A stretch of 64,000 nt of DNA from RBC074 sp964470555. Its GTDB lineage: Bacteria; Acidobacteriota; Blastocatellia; RBC074. Each line of letters opens with the position of its first letter. Positions within the stretch are counted from its first letter, which is position 1. A model generated the notes under the pieces. The model was not told the origin of the DNA and did no database searches. It was given only the letters and a program-made list of their open reading frames with translations. The stretch lies in assembly GCA_964470555.1 (NCBI GenBank), contig CAYYDG010000033.1, forward strand, positions 1 to 64,000. The letters are read 5' to 3'. This document shows positions 9,240 to 17,900 of this stretch, one piece after another. The translations under genes and the position numbers were made by a program.

Positions 9240-9398
9240 ATGGAAAACACAATCAAAATCCGTCGTTCAGTGTTCTCCGGTCTGCCCATCAGTCGCAGCT
9301 TAACCGTGAGTTCATTTCAGTCCACTCCTTCCTTCTTCCATACCTGCCGTCTGCATCCCGCTAAAAAATCCTGCTGTTGTTGTTGCTGTTGTCGCTAA
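9240..9398 (+). CDS. Polycysteine leader peptide upstream of ATP sulfurylase
   Basis: A 52-codon frame with ATG at 9240 and a good ribosome site (AAGGA at 9229-9233, 6-base spacing). The last residues are KKS, then seven consecutive cysteine codons (9372-9392), Arg and stop. Seven cysteines just before a stop, in the transcript leader of the enzyme that begins sulfate assimilation, is the design of a cysteine-sensing leader peptide: ribosomes should stall there when charged tRNA-Cys is scarce. Polycysteine upstream ORFs acting as cysteine-responsive attenuators have been described in mycobacteria; extending this to the present organism is inference. The distance to the enzyme start is 410 bases. 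Confidence 0.75.
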   Translation: MENTIKIRRSVFSGLPISRSLTVSSFQSTPSFFHTCRLHPAKKSCCCCCCCR

Positions 9399-9648
9399 TC
9401 TTTTTCGCTGCTTCCTGATCGCAGCAAGTTTCCCGATTCACTAAAAACATTGAGCCTGATTGACGCCGTACTGTATTTGGTTTCGGCCGCGACTTCTCCG
9501 ATTTGACGAGTTTGCCATTGGCGTAACGAATCGCTGGCATTTAGTCATCATTGTCGTAGTCACCGACTTCTGCCGAACTCCATTGACCAGCATTGGCAAT
9601 CATTCCCTTTCAAGCGTTGTGCGAGCTACGCACCGTTGAGGTATTGTG
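9399..9648 (+). other. Long leader segment between polycysteine ORF and ATP sulfurylase
   Basis: No convincing gene. Contains two modest hairpins (around 9532-9556 and a 5-bp GTGCG/CGCAC stem near 9620-9634) and an 18-base stretch at 9575-9592 that is nearly identical (17/18) to 13284-13301, just upstream of a tRNA-Cys gene. Presumably the regulatory part of the transcript leader. Confidence 0.35.
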
Positions 9649-9837
9649 ATGAGCGTCAAATTTGAAATTGCCGATTGGAAATTCGAAATCACGTTGAAAG
9701 AACTGGTCTGCCAGCCGATTGGCAAAAAATCCCGAAAGACGAGCCGCGATGTCGCCGTTGCGGCCAAAGAACCGAAAAAAATCATTACCCGAAACAAGGA
9801 GAAATTGAATGAGCTTGATTACGCCACACGGCGGTAA
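9649..9837 (+). CDS. Possible small basic protein overlapping the sat start
   Basis: A 62-codon frame with GAGG seven bases before its ATG, overlapping the ATP sulfurylase start by 29 bases in another frame. The predicted peptide is lysine-rich in its second half and has one cysteine. It may be a second leader peptide whose translation opens the sat ribosome site, or it may be chance. No family recognised. Confidence 0.3.
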   Translation: MSVKFEIADWKFEITLKELVCQPIGKKSRKTSRDVAVAAKEPKKIITRNKEKLNELDYATRR

Positions 9838-10984
9838 GCTGGTGAATCGCGAAGCAGCCGACACCGAGCGCGAATCCTGGTTGCGCGCCGCTGAAAATCT
9901 TCCAAGCGTCACCATCAACGCGCGAGCCGAAGCCGATCTGGAATTGATCGCCATCGGCGCATTGTCACCATTGGAAGGTTTTCTGGGCGAAGCCGATTAC
10001 GTGTCGGTTCGTGACAATCGCCGATTGGCCAACGGATTGGTCTGGTCAATTCCGATCACGTTATCAGCAACTGCCGACGAACGCGCGGGGTTGAACGTCG
10101 GCAAAGACGTGGCATTGAAAACCCGCGCCGGACAGGTGATTGCCATTTTGCACCTGGCGGAAATTTACAGTTACGACAAACGACGCGAAGCCAAAGCCGT
10201 GTATGGAACCGACGAAGACAAACATCCCGGCGTGCAGGTGCTGTATTCGCAAGGCGAATTTCTGCTCGGCGGTCAGGTGACGGTGCTCGCTCATCCCAAC
10301 GGTGAAGAGTTCAAACAGTATCGTCGCACTCCGGCGGAAACGCGCGCCTTGTTTGCCGAAAAAGGCTGGCAGCGGATTGTGGCTTTTCAGACGCGCAACC
10401 CTGTGCATCGCGCTCACGAATACATTCAGAAATGCGCGATGGAAACCGTGGACGGATTGTTGCTGCACCCGATTGTCGGCGAAACCAAAGCCGACGATAT
10501 TCCGGCGGATGTGCGGCTGCGCGCTTATGAAGCGATTTTGGAGCATTACTACCCGGCGGATCGCACCGTGCTGAGCGTGTTGCCTGCGGCAATGCGTTAC
10601 GCCGGGCCGCGCGAAGCCATCTTTCACGCCACGATTCGTAAAAACTACGGCTGTTCGCACTTCATCGTAGGCCGCGACCACGCTGGCGTCGGCAATTATT
10701 ACGGCACTTATGACGCGCAGAAAATTTTTGGCGATTTCACGGCGGAAGAGATCGGCATCACGCCGATGTTTTTCGACAACACGTTTTTCTGCCGCAAATG
10801 CGACGGCATGGCTTCGCTGAAAACCTGCCCGCACGACGCTTCGCACCACGTCAGTTTGAGCGGGACAAAAGTCCGCGACATGCTGGCCAACGGCGAAATT
10901 CCGCCGCCGGAATTCACGCGCAAGGAAGTGGCCGAAGTGCTGATTGCGGCCTTGAGACAGTCGCTGAAAAAAGCTGCGGCCTGA
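9809..10984 (+). CDS. sat: ATP sulfurylase (sulfate adenylyltransferase)
   Basis: 391 residues; makes APS and pyrophosphate from sulfate and ATP in the cytoplasm, the first step of assimilation. The signature QTRNPVHRAHE lies near residues 194-204, and GRDHAG and SGTKVR motifs follow, as in the single-chain Sat type rather than CysDN. AAGGAG eight bases upstream supports the start. It is separated by 20 kb from the other sulfate reduction genes, but its promoter resembles theirs and it has its own polycysteine leader. A strong terminator follows directly. Confidence 0.95.
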   Translation: MSLITPHGGKLVNREAADTERESWLRAAENLPSVTINARAEADLELIAIGALSPLEGFLGEADYVSVRDNRRLANGLVWSIPITLSATADERAGLNVGKDVALKTRAGQVIAILHLAEIYSYDKRREAKAVYGTDEDKHPGVQVLYSQGEFLLGGQVTVLAHPNGEEFKQYRRTPAETRALFAEKGWQRIVAFQTRNPVHRAHEYIQKCAMETVDGLLLHPIVGETKADDIPADVRLRAYEAILEHYYPADRTVLSVLPAAMRYAGPREAIFHATIRKNYGCSHFIVGRDHAGVGNYYGTYDAQKIFGDFTAEEIGITPMFFDNTFFCRKCDGMASLKTCPHDASHHVSLSGTKVRDMLANGEIPPPEFTRKEVAEVLIAALRQSLKKAAA

Positions 10985-11065
10985 ACAAGTTACTTCATAG
11001 CTGATGCGTAGTTGATGGACTCTCCTTGGGAAGAGTGAGAAGTCATTCTCACTCTTCCGGTTTTT
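10985..11065 (+). promoter_or_regulatory. Attenuator-like element 1 after sat
   Basis: A 12-bp perfect stem (11029-11040 with 11047-11058), 6-base loop and T-run form a strong terminator. The roughly 40 bases before it are clearly related to 13204-13248 (shared blocks GTTACTTC, TAGCTG, TTGATGGACTCT). The conserved GGACTC block can pair with the 5' arm of the terminator (11018-11036), giving a mutually exclusive antiterminator. A 7-codon ATG frame (11015-11038) ends inside the terminator arm. It may simply end the sat transcript. Confidence 0.5.
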
Positions 11066-11222
11066 CGACTTTGCATCACTGCGACAAAAGAAAAGGATTG
11101 CAACACCATTGCTCAACGCACAGTTGCTCAAATTCATAACGATTTCCACGCTGCCGCGAATGTTCTGGCCGTTTTCCACATCCCGTCAAAACGGCTCTAC
11201 TGCGGGCTTTGGAGACAACACG

Positions 11223-11600
11223 ATGCAAGTGCAAACCAAGCGGAACCTTCGCTCATCCGTCGCTTTGGAAACAGGGCTGGATGAAGCCATTGAATTTGAG
11301 ATTCCTGAATCGTCACCTCTGCATTATTTCTTCGCGCTTGACGCAGATAAAAATGCGACCGATCTGGTAGTTATCAACGAGGACTCCATCTGGGGAGAAA
11401 CTGAACATCAAATTGACTTTGACGAAGCGGTAAACAGTTTGCTGCAAACTTTCGATGAAGTGCCGCCAGCCAGCTTGAAGGAAAAGCTGGAGGATGTGGA
11501 AACGCTTCGCAGGCTGGCGCGACGATTCCAGTCGGTTGCGTCTCGACTTTTGCGCGAAGCGAAAAAACGCGAAAACGAGTTTTCACTCTCGACTAACTAG
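11223..11600 (+). CDS. Hypothetical acidic protein
   Basis: 125 residues, no signal peptide, rich in Glu and Asp, with a helical C-terminal half (DVETLRRLARRFQSVASRL). The start at 11223 is preceded by GGAG; an upstream in-frame ATG at 11109 would add 38 unlikely residues. I do not recognise the family. It stands between the sat terminator and another small gene with a strong ribosome site. Confidence 0.55.
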   Translation: MQVQTKRNLRSSVALETGLDEAIEFEIPESSPLHYFFALDADKNATDLVVINEDSIWGETEHQIDFDEAVNSLLQTFDEVPPASLKEKLEDVETLRRLARRFQSVASRLLREAKKRENEFSLSTN

Positions 11601-11649
11601 CGAAAGTCGTTTTCCTACGACATCACAACTTAATCAAGGAGGTTTTACG

Positions 11650-11874
11650 ATGAACATTGGACGACTGATCACAACAGACGGAATCGAATTCACCCTTGAC
11701 AGTTCACAGCTTACAGATTTGGCAGAATATTTACGCCGCCAGGAACTGAATGACACTCTGGCCAAAGAAGCAGGGTTGCAAGCACCCGAATTTGTTGACC
11801 CCGAAGAGTATGAACGAATCGCCCAGGCAGCACATTTTGCCTGGCAGCGAATTGCTGCTCCTGCGACGCTGTAA
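11650..11874 (+). CDS. Hypothetical 74-residue protein
   Basis: Preceded by a near-consensus ribosome site (AAGGAGG). Begins MNIGRLITTDGIEF; the middle is helical and charged, and the end is alanine-rich. No cysteine, no membrane segment, no family recognised. It lies 30 bases ahead of the second polycysteine short ORF and could belong to the same transcript. Confidence 0.55.
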   Translation: MNIGRLITTDGIEFTLDSSQLTDLAEYLRRQELNDTLAKEAGLQAPEFVDPEEYERIAQAAHFAWQRIAAPATL

Positions 11875-11904
11875 CGCACGAACCTGCATTTAATTTCGAC
11901 GACG

Positions 11905-12045
11905 ATGCGACAGAAGATGCAACCAACACTGAACAATTTGACTCACGGCCAAACACGCGGGCTGAACATTACCTGCTCCTGTTGTTGCTGCATGTGTATG
12001 GCGTGTTGTCGCACGCGCATTGCGGAGACTGATCTGAGGGAATGA
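11905..12045 (+). CDS. Polycysteine leader peptide upstream of the DUF1684 gene
   Basis: A 46-codon frame whose centre reads TCSCCCCMCMACCR: eight cysteines within twelve residues (codons 11974-12009). Start 11905 or 11917; the ribosome site is weak. The last cysteine codons overlap a small hairpin (12001-12016), and the stop overlaps an ATG at 12042 (ATGA) from which the downstream DUF1684 frame is also open. Two hairpins follow at once. This is a second independent polycysteine leader within 2.7 kb, so a cysteine-responsive attenuator is the obvious inference, with DUF1684 and possibly the downstream tRNA-Cys gene as targets. Confidence 0.7.
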   Translation: MRQKMQPTLNNLTHGQTRGLNITCSCCCCMCMACCRTRIAETDLRE

Positions 12046-12112
12046 AAAGCCAATCCACAGGCTTTTTCACACGAAACCCGCTGTCAGGCTCCACGCCCAC
12101 AGCGGGTTTCGT
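12044..12112 (+). promoter_or_regulatory. Tandem hairpins between polycysteine ORF and DUF1684
   Basis: Hairpin 1: AAAAGCC/GGCTTTT (12045-12051 with 12060-12066) with trailing Ts. Hairpin 2: a perfect 14-bp stem (12071-12084 with 12099-12112), 14-base loop, followed by a weakly T-rich stretch. Both start immediately after the leader-peptide stop, as expected for the terminator or sequestering part of an attenuator. Confidence 0.6.
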
Positions 12113-12149
12113 CATTTCAGAACCATTTTTATCAGAAGGAACACAAATC

Positions 12150-13079
12150 ATGCTTTCAAACATTCGCTACTCGTTCACCCAGCTTTTCGCTGGGTTCGTA
12201 TGGCTGACATTCGTTGCCGTCGCGGCCAGCGCCCAGGATTCTTACGATCAAACCATCCAGAAATGGCGCGCGGAGCGCGAAGCCAAGCTGAAAGCCGACG
12301 ACGGCTGGTTGACGGTGACCGGCCTGTTCTGGCTGCGCGAAGGACAGAACGAATTCGGCTCTGCGCCGACCAACGACATTGTGCTGCCGCCGGGATCAGC
12401 GCCGGACAAACTCGGTTCATTTGAATGGCTCAACGGCAAAATCACGTTGCGCGTGGCCGAAGGCGCCACCATCACGGCGAACGGCAAACCTGTGCGCGAA
12501 CTGGTCTTGCATTCCGAGACCGTGAAACGCCCCGAAGTGATCGAAGCAGGCGATTTGAGCTTTTTACTGCTGAAACGAGGCGACCGCTGGGGCATTCGGC
12601 TGAAAGACAAAAACAGTTTCGCGCGGCAAAACTTCACAGGCCTGCGCTGGTATGCGGCCAAAGAATCGTATCGCATTGCCGCTGACTTCATCGCTTACGA
12701 CCAACCGAAAGACATTCCGATTGTGAATATCCTCGGCGACATCGAAAACTACAAAAGCCCCGGTCTGCTGAAATTCAAACTCAATGGTCAGGAATACACT
12801 CTGGAACCGGTCAATTCCGGCGGAGATCGGCTGTTCATCATCTTCCGCGATTTGACCAGCAACAAAACCACCTACGCCGCGAGCCGCTTTCTGTATGCGG
12901 ATGCGCCCAAAGACGGCAAGGTGATTCTGGATTTCAACCAGGCAATCAATCCGCCCTGCGCATTTACGGCGTACGCCACCTGCCCGCTGCCTCCGAAGCA
13001 GAACCGGCTGAATGTGGCGATTGAGGCTGGCGAGTTGATTTACCACTCTGCAAAACAAACCACGGCACAAACCAAATGA
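12150..13079 (+). CDS. DUF1684 family secreted protein
   Basis: 309 residues. The start at 12150 has AGAAGGA upstream and gives a signal peptide ending in ASAQ; an in-frame start at 12042 overlapping the leader-peptide stop is also possible. Mature part: WRAEREAKLKADDGWLTVTGLFWLREG, typical for the beginning of DUF1684, and the end motif NPPCAFTAYATCPLPP with the family's conserved cysteines. Biochemical function unknown. Position behind a polycysteine leader and directly before two tRNA-Cys genes suggests a link to sulfur or cysteine supply, which I have not seen described for this family. Confidence 0.85.
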   Translation: MLSNIRYSFTQLFAGFVWLTFVAVAASAQDSYDQTIQKWRAEREAKLKADDGWLTVTGLFWLREGQNEFGSAPTNDIVLPPGSAPDKLGSFEWLNGKITLRVAEGATITANGKPVRELVLHSETVKRPEVIEAGDLSFLLLKRGDRWGIRLKDKNSFARQNFTGLRWYAAKESYRIAADFIAYDQPKDIPIVNILGDIENYKSPGLLKFKLNGQEYTLEPVNSGGDRLFIIFRDLTSNKTTYAASRFLYADAPKDGKVILDFNQAINPPCAFTAYATCPLPPKQNRLNVAIEAGELIYHSAKQTTAQTK

Positions 13080-13092
13080 CACCAGATGATGA

Positions 13093-13164
13093 GGCGGCGT
13101 AGCCAAATGGGAAGGCAGAGGTCGGCAAAACCTTTATTCGCGGGTTCGATTCCCGTCGCCGCCT
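13093..13164 (+). tRNA. tRNA-Cys (GCA), variant copy with G33 and no encoded CCA
   Basis: Complete cloverleaf: 7-bp perfect acceptor stem, D arm, anticodon stem GAGGT/ACCTT, loop CGGCAAA with anticodon GCA at 13125-13127, five-base variable loop, T arm with TTCGATT, discriminator T73 (a tRNA-Cys identity base). The almost universal U33 is replaced by G (13124), and TCA instead of CCA follows. It begins 13 bases after the DUF1684 stop, so it probably shares that transcript. Either a specialised or a decaying tRNA-Cys. Confidence 0.8.
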
Positions 13165-13203
13165 TCAAATGACTTACGGCCCTACTGAAAGCGACAGTTC
13201 TTT

Positions 13204-13283
13204 ACGAGTTACTTCCGTAGCTGGTGCTTAAATTGATGGACTCTTCGAAGCGGTGAGTCCTCATCAGACTCACCGCATTTTTT
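13204..13283 (+). promoter_or_regulatory. Attenuator-like element 2 between the tRNA-Cys genes
   Basis: Terminator: 10-bp perfect stem (13250-13259 with 13267-13276), 7-base loop, six Ts. The upstream 45 bases are related to the element behind sat. TGATGGACTC (13235-13244) can pair with GAGTCC..ATCA (13255-13266, two-base bulge), which excludes the terminator stem. I see no promoter between this terminator and the second tRNA-Cys, so read-through may control that tRNA. Confidence 0.5.
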
Positions 13284-13314
13284 GAACTCCATTGACGAGC
13301 AGTTACGGCATTGA

Positions 13315-13386
13315 GGCGGCGTAGCCGAGTGGATAGGCAAAGGTCTGCAAAACCTTTTCACGCTGGTTCGAATCCAGCCGTCGCCT
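13315..13386 (+). tRNA. tRNA-Cys (GCA)
   Basis: Canonical: acceptor GGCGGCG/CGTCGCC, anticodon loop CTGCAAA with GCA at 13347-13349 and U33 present, T arm GCTGG/CCAGC, discriminator T73, CCA encoded at 13387-13389. This looks like the functional tRNA-Cys; the copy 222 bases upstream is its variant paralogue. Confidence 0.95.
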
Positions 13387-13438
13387 CCAAACAATGTATT
13401 CAACGCCCCCAAGGGGTTTCTCCATCGGAGGATTCGAG

Positions 13439-14818
13439 ATGACGACCAACACCAATTTTGCTCAAGTCGGAACTCATCGGCAGAAACCGTTTCCGTTTTC
13501 GCTGAAACAACGACTGTACCTGATTGCAGAAGCAATCGGCATCAAAACTTCGGTTCTGTTGTTTCTTCTGTTGCTGATTGCACTCATCTTTGCGCTGGCG
13601 AATGCTGCCCGGGCGCAATCCGCGCCGCAACCGGACGAAAAGCTGCAAGCAAAAGCCAAAGAACTGCACAAGAAAATCATCGTCTTTGACAGCCACGTGG
13701 ATGTGCCACTCGATTTCGGCGGGCCGGGGCTGGAAGCAACCACAGACGGCAAATCCCAATTCGATCTGGTCAAAGCCAATAAAGGCGGATTGAAAGGCGC
13801 GGCGCTGGCTGTCTTTGTCGGGCAAGGCCTGCGCACACCTGAGAATTTGGCGCAATCCAAAGCCGATGCCGAAAAGAAACATCAGATCATTACCGGCATC
13901 GCCAAGAACCATACCGACCGCGCGGCCCTCGCTTACACGCCGGACGATGTGCGGCGCATCGTAAAAGAAGGCAAGTTCGCGATTGTTGAAAGCTTCCTCA
14001 ACGCCTGGCCGCTGGGCGGCGACCTGGCGCAACTCGACGAATGGCATCGCCGGGGCGTGCGCATCTTCGGCTTTGTTCATGCGGGGCACAACGAATGGAC
14101 GGATTCTTCGCGCCCGAGCAAGCCGCTCGGCGACAGGCCTGAAGAACACGGCGGGCTGTCGCCCCTGGGCAAACAGGCGGTGACGAGATTGAACGAACTG
14201 GGCGTGCTGATTGATGTTTCGCAGCTTTCGACCAAAGCCTTCTTCGACACCTTGAAGCTGACCAAAGCGCCCGTCGCGGCGACGCATTCGGGCGTACGCG
14301 GTCTGGTGGACGCCACGCGCAATTTGAACGACGAAGAGTTACTGGCGCTCAAGGCCAACGGCGGCGTCATTCAGATTGTCGCTTTCAGCGCCTATCTGCG
14401 CCCGAACCCGCCGGAGGTCGTCGCGCAACACAAAGCCTTGGCAAAGGAATACGGTCTGGACGGCGACACCCCGGCGGCGCTCACGCCGGAACGCCGCGCG
14501 GAATACACCAAGCGTTATTACGCCGCGCTTGCGCCTGTGCCCAAAGCCACGCTCGCACAACTGGTGGATCAGATTGATTACGCAGTCAAGAAAATCGGTG
14601 TGGATCACGTCGGCATCGCGTCGGATTTCAATCACGGCGGCGGCGTCACCGGCTGGAAGGACGAAAGCGAGGCGCTAAACGTGACGGCGGAATTGTTGCG
14701 GCGTGGTTACAGCGAATCAGACATTGCCAAGCTGTGGGGCGGCAATTTCCTGCGCGTTTGGGGCAAGGCGCAGGAAGTCGGAAAGCAATCGAGCCGCAAA
14801 CAACTCAGCCGCAAATAA
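13439..14818 (+). CDS. Membrane dipeptidase (peptidase family M19)
   Basis: 459 residues, with an N-terminal hydrophobic segment at about 38-58 ending in ARAQ. The metal site motif DSHVDVP is near residue 82, followed by the later ATHSGVRG motif of renal-dipeptidase-type enzymes. These zinc enzymes cleave dipeptides including Cys-Gly from glutathione breakdown; a role in recovering cysteine is inferred from position right after two tRNA-Cys genes and ahead of TonB receptors. The start at 13439 is preceded by CGGAGGA; an upstream ATG at 13394 lies within the post-tRNA region and is less likely. Confidence 0.88.
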   Translation: MTTNTNFAQVGTHRQKPFPFSLKQRLYLIAEAIGIKTSVLLFLLLLIALIFALANAARAQSAPQPDEKLQAKAKELHKKIIVFDSHVDVPLDFGGPGLEATTDGKSQFDLVKANKGGLKGAALAVFVGQGLRTPENLAQSKADAEKKHQIITGIAKNHTDRAALAYTPDDVRRIVKEGKFAIVESFLNAWPLGGDLAQLDEWHRRGVRIFGFVHAGHNEWTDSSRPSKPLGDRPEEHGGLSPLGKQAVTRLNELGVLIDVSQLSTKAFFDTLKLTKAPVAATHSGVRGLVDATRNLNDEELLALKANGGVIQIVAFSAYLRPNPPEVVAQHKALAKEYGLDGDTPAALTPERRAEYTKRYYAALAPVPKATLAQLVDQIDYAVKKIGVDHVGIASDFNHGGGVTGWKDESEALNVTAELLRRGYSESDIAKLWGGNFLRVWGKAQEVGKQSSRKQLSRK

Positions 14819-14923
14819 CCGGTCGGCTGACCAGCTTCATCATTTTCAATTATTCCATTCAAACAGGAGAAAGCAGTGAACGACAGATTCAACATTCGAT
14901 TTCGATCAAGAGGAGAAGGCGTG

Positions 14924-17900
14924 ATGAGCAGCGGCGTTTTACGCGCTTTGCTGCTGGCGGTGGCCGTGGCTATCGCTCACTTTTCCGCCGCCGCGCAAAC
15001 CTTTCGCGGCGGTATTTCCGGCACTATCAACGATGACGCAGGCTCGGCGATTACCGGAGCCGGCGTCAAAATTACGAGCAAAGCGACCGGCGCAACGCGC
15101 AACGCGGAAACAGGCAAAAACGGCGAGTTCGTCATTCCTGAATTGCCGCTCGGTTTTTACACCGTCGAAGTCGGCAAAGCCGGTTTTCAGACGGCGCGCG
15201 TCAACGATGTCGAAGTCGTCGTTTCGACAAACACGTCAGTGAACCTGCAATTGAAAGTTGCGGCGGTCACCGAAACGGTTGAAATCTCGGCGGCTTCCGT
15301 CGTGCGGATTGATACGGCTTCGACGGCTTTGACAGGCATCATCGGCCCGAAGCAGGTGCAGGAATTGCCGCTCAACGGACGCGACTTCAGGCAGATGATT
15401 CAATTGACGCCAGGCGTGGCCGGAACCAGCACTTCGATCAACGGTTCACGCACGCGCGGCAACAACTATCAGATTGACGGCGCGGACAACAATGACGCTT
15501 TCCAGAACACTTCGGCAGTCAATCAGGGCGGCGTGTCGGGCATTGCGGGAACCTTGCTGCCCGTCGAAGCGATTGACCAGTTTTCCGTGCTGAATAATGG
15601 CAGCGCGGAAATCGGTCGCAACAGCGGCGGCGCGGTTAATCTCGTCATCAAATCCGGCACCAACGATTTGCACGGCAGCGCGTATTACTTCAATCGCAAC
15701 GAAGCTCTTGCGGCGAATTCGCCCGTGCGAACCGGGCTGCCCGTGCGCAAGGTGCGCAACCATCAATACGGGTTTTCGCTTGGCGGGCCGATCATCAAAA
15801 ACAAAACATTTTATTTTTTGACCTTTGAGGGACAACGCGCAAAGGCTGCGAACTCGGAACTCGGAACTGTTCCTTCGACGGCGTGGATCAATCAGGCCTT
15901 GCCCTTGCTAAACGGCAAATATAACAACGCGAACGGCACACCGCTCGTGATCCCGGTTAATCCCGTTTCACAACGATTGCTCGGCTTGTTTCCCAATTCG
16001 GCGAATGGCCTGCCCGCTACAGTCAATAACTTTCTCGGGAGTGATGAAAGCATTTATGACAGCGACAACGGCATCATCAAACTCGATCATGTATTCAATG
16101 AAAGACACAACATCAACGTTCGCTACTTCGGCGGCACGGGCGCGCAAACTGCATTTGATGGATCGCCGCTCAGTGATTATTTTCAAACTGCGCCCAGCCG
16201 CATGCACAACTATTCGCTGATTCAAAACAGCGTGTGGTCGCCGAAACTCATCAGCCAGCTTGTCATTGGCGTCAATTACTTCAAACAAACCTTCGACGTG
16301 GCAAACATCAGTCAGGACGCACAGGCGCTTGGTTTGATTACGAACGCCAGCCGCACCGGCCCGCCCGCCATCAGCATCAGCGGGTTTGCGCGCGCGGGCG
16401 GCTCGGGCTTGTTGCCCGCCGGACGCATTGATACGACCTGGCACATCACCGACACGTTCACTTGGACGCTGAATAATCATCAATTGAAATTCGGCGGCGA
16501 AGTGCGGCGCGCCTACCTGGATATTTTTTACGACAGCTTTACGCGCGGCCAGTTTTTCTTTGATGGCAGTCGCGGCCCGTGGCGCACCGACACGACGGTT
16601 TCAGCGCAGGCGCGCGCGTTGGCCGATTTCCTCGCCGGGTTCGTTCGACCAAACAATGGCGCAACGATTTTACGCGGCTCGCCCGCGCGCGATTACCGGC
16701 AGAATTCGGCGGACTGGTTCACGCACGACACGTGGAAAGTCACGCCGAAGTTGACGCTGAATTACGGCGTGCGCTTTACCTACAATGGCCCGTTGTATGA
16801 CGTGAAAAATTCAATTGCGAACTTTGATCCGGCGAACGGCTTCTTCGTCGTGGGCAGAGACAGCAGCGTGTTGTATCAGCGCGATTGGAACAATTACGCG
16901 CCGCGCGTGGGCTTCGCGTATTCGTTTGGCAAGAGTGAAAAGACGGTGCTGCGTGGCGGCTATGGGATTTACTATGACCTGCCCGCCGCAAGCTTCTTCA
17001 CCTCCAACACACCGGGCAATCAAGCAGCGTCCGGCATTGGCAACAACCCCGCCGGACCGAGTCCGGTGTTCACCATCAATCGCGGCAATGCGGCCGGCAA
17101 CTTCACGCCGGATTACGGCACGGGCGTGCAAATCTTCGGTTCAACGCTAGTTCCGCCGTATGGCGTGTTTGGTGTGAGTCAGGATTTCCGCACGCCGTAC
17201 GTGCAAAACTTCAATCTGAATGTGCAGCATCAACTGGCGCGCACCACGGTGTTGCAAGTCGGTTATGTTGGCGCACTGGGTCGCAAACTGTCTATCACAC
17301 GCAGCGCCAATGCCGCGCTTCCCGGCCCCGGAACAGTGCAATCGCGGCGTCCGTACAACACACGTTTCCCGGATGTCGGCGCCATCAGCCTGCTCGAAAG
17401 CGTCGGCAATTCGCATTACAACTCGTTGCAGGTTTCGTTGAATCAGGGCTTGTGGAAAGGCTTGTCTTCACAGTTTGCGTACACGTGGGCAAAATCCATT
17501 GACAACGCTTCCGAAGCACGCAGCACGATCGCGGCGAATGCTTACAACTTGCGCAATGAGCGCGGCGCATCGGCCTTTGATGTGCGCCATAACTTCCGCG
17601 CGAATCTGGCGTGGGACATTCCCGTGCCGATTGAATCGTTGCCCAAACGACTCACGAAAGGCTGGCAATTGAATGCGTTGCTCGCCTTTAATACCGGCTC
17701 TCCGCTCAACATCACTGCCGGACGCGACCTCAGCGGCAGCGGCGACAATGGAGATCGCGTCAATCTCGTCGGCGATCCTTTCGAGGGCGTGACGCAAGAG
17801 GCCGGATTGCGCGGGCGCAGATTTCTGCGCCGCGAGGCCTTTGCGTTTCAACCAACAGGCCAGTTCGGCACGTTAGGCCGCAACGTGTTTTACGGACCGA

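Noticed and set aside
9372..9392. Cysteine run as mere low-complexity GTT/TGT repeat
   Set aside because: The tract uses mixed TGC and TGT codons, is framed by a good ribosome site and a stop, and a second unrelated Cys-rich frame occurs nearby, so chance repeat is the weaker explanation.
13189..13212. Copy of the sat promoter upstream of attenuator element 2
   Set aside because: GACAGTTCTT is shared with the sat promoter region, but no -10 sequence occurs at the right distance.
13209..13535. Minus-strand frame across a tRNA-Cys gene
   Set aside because: Runs through the tRNA and the dipeptidase start; no coding support.
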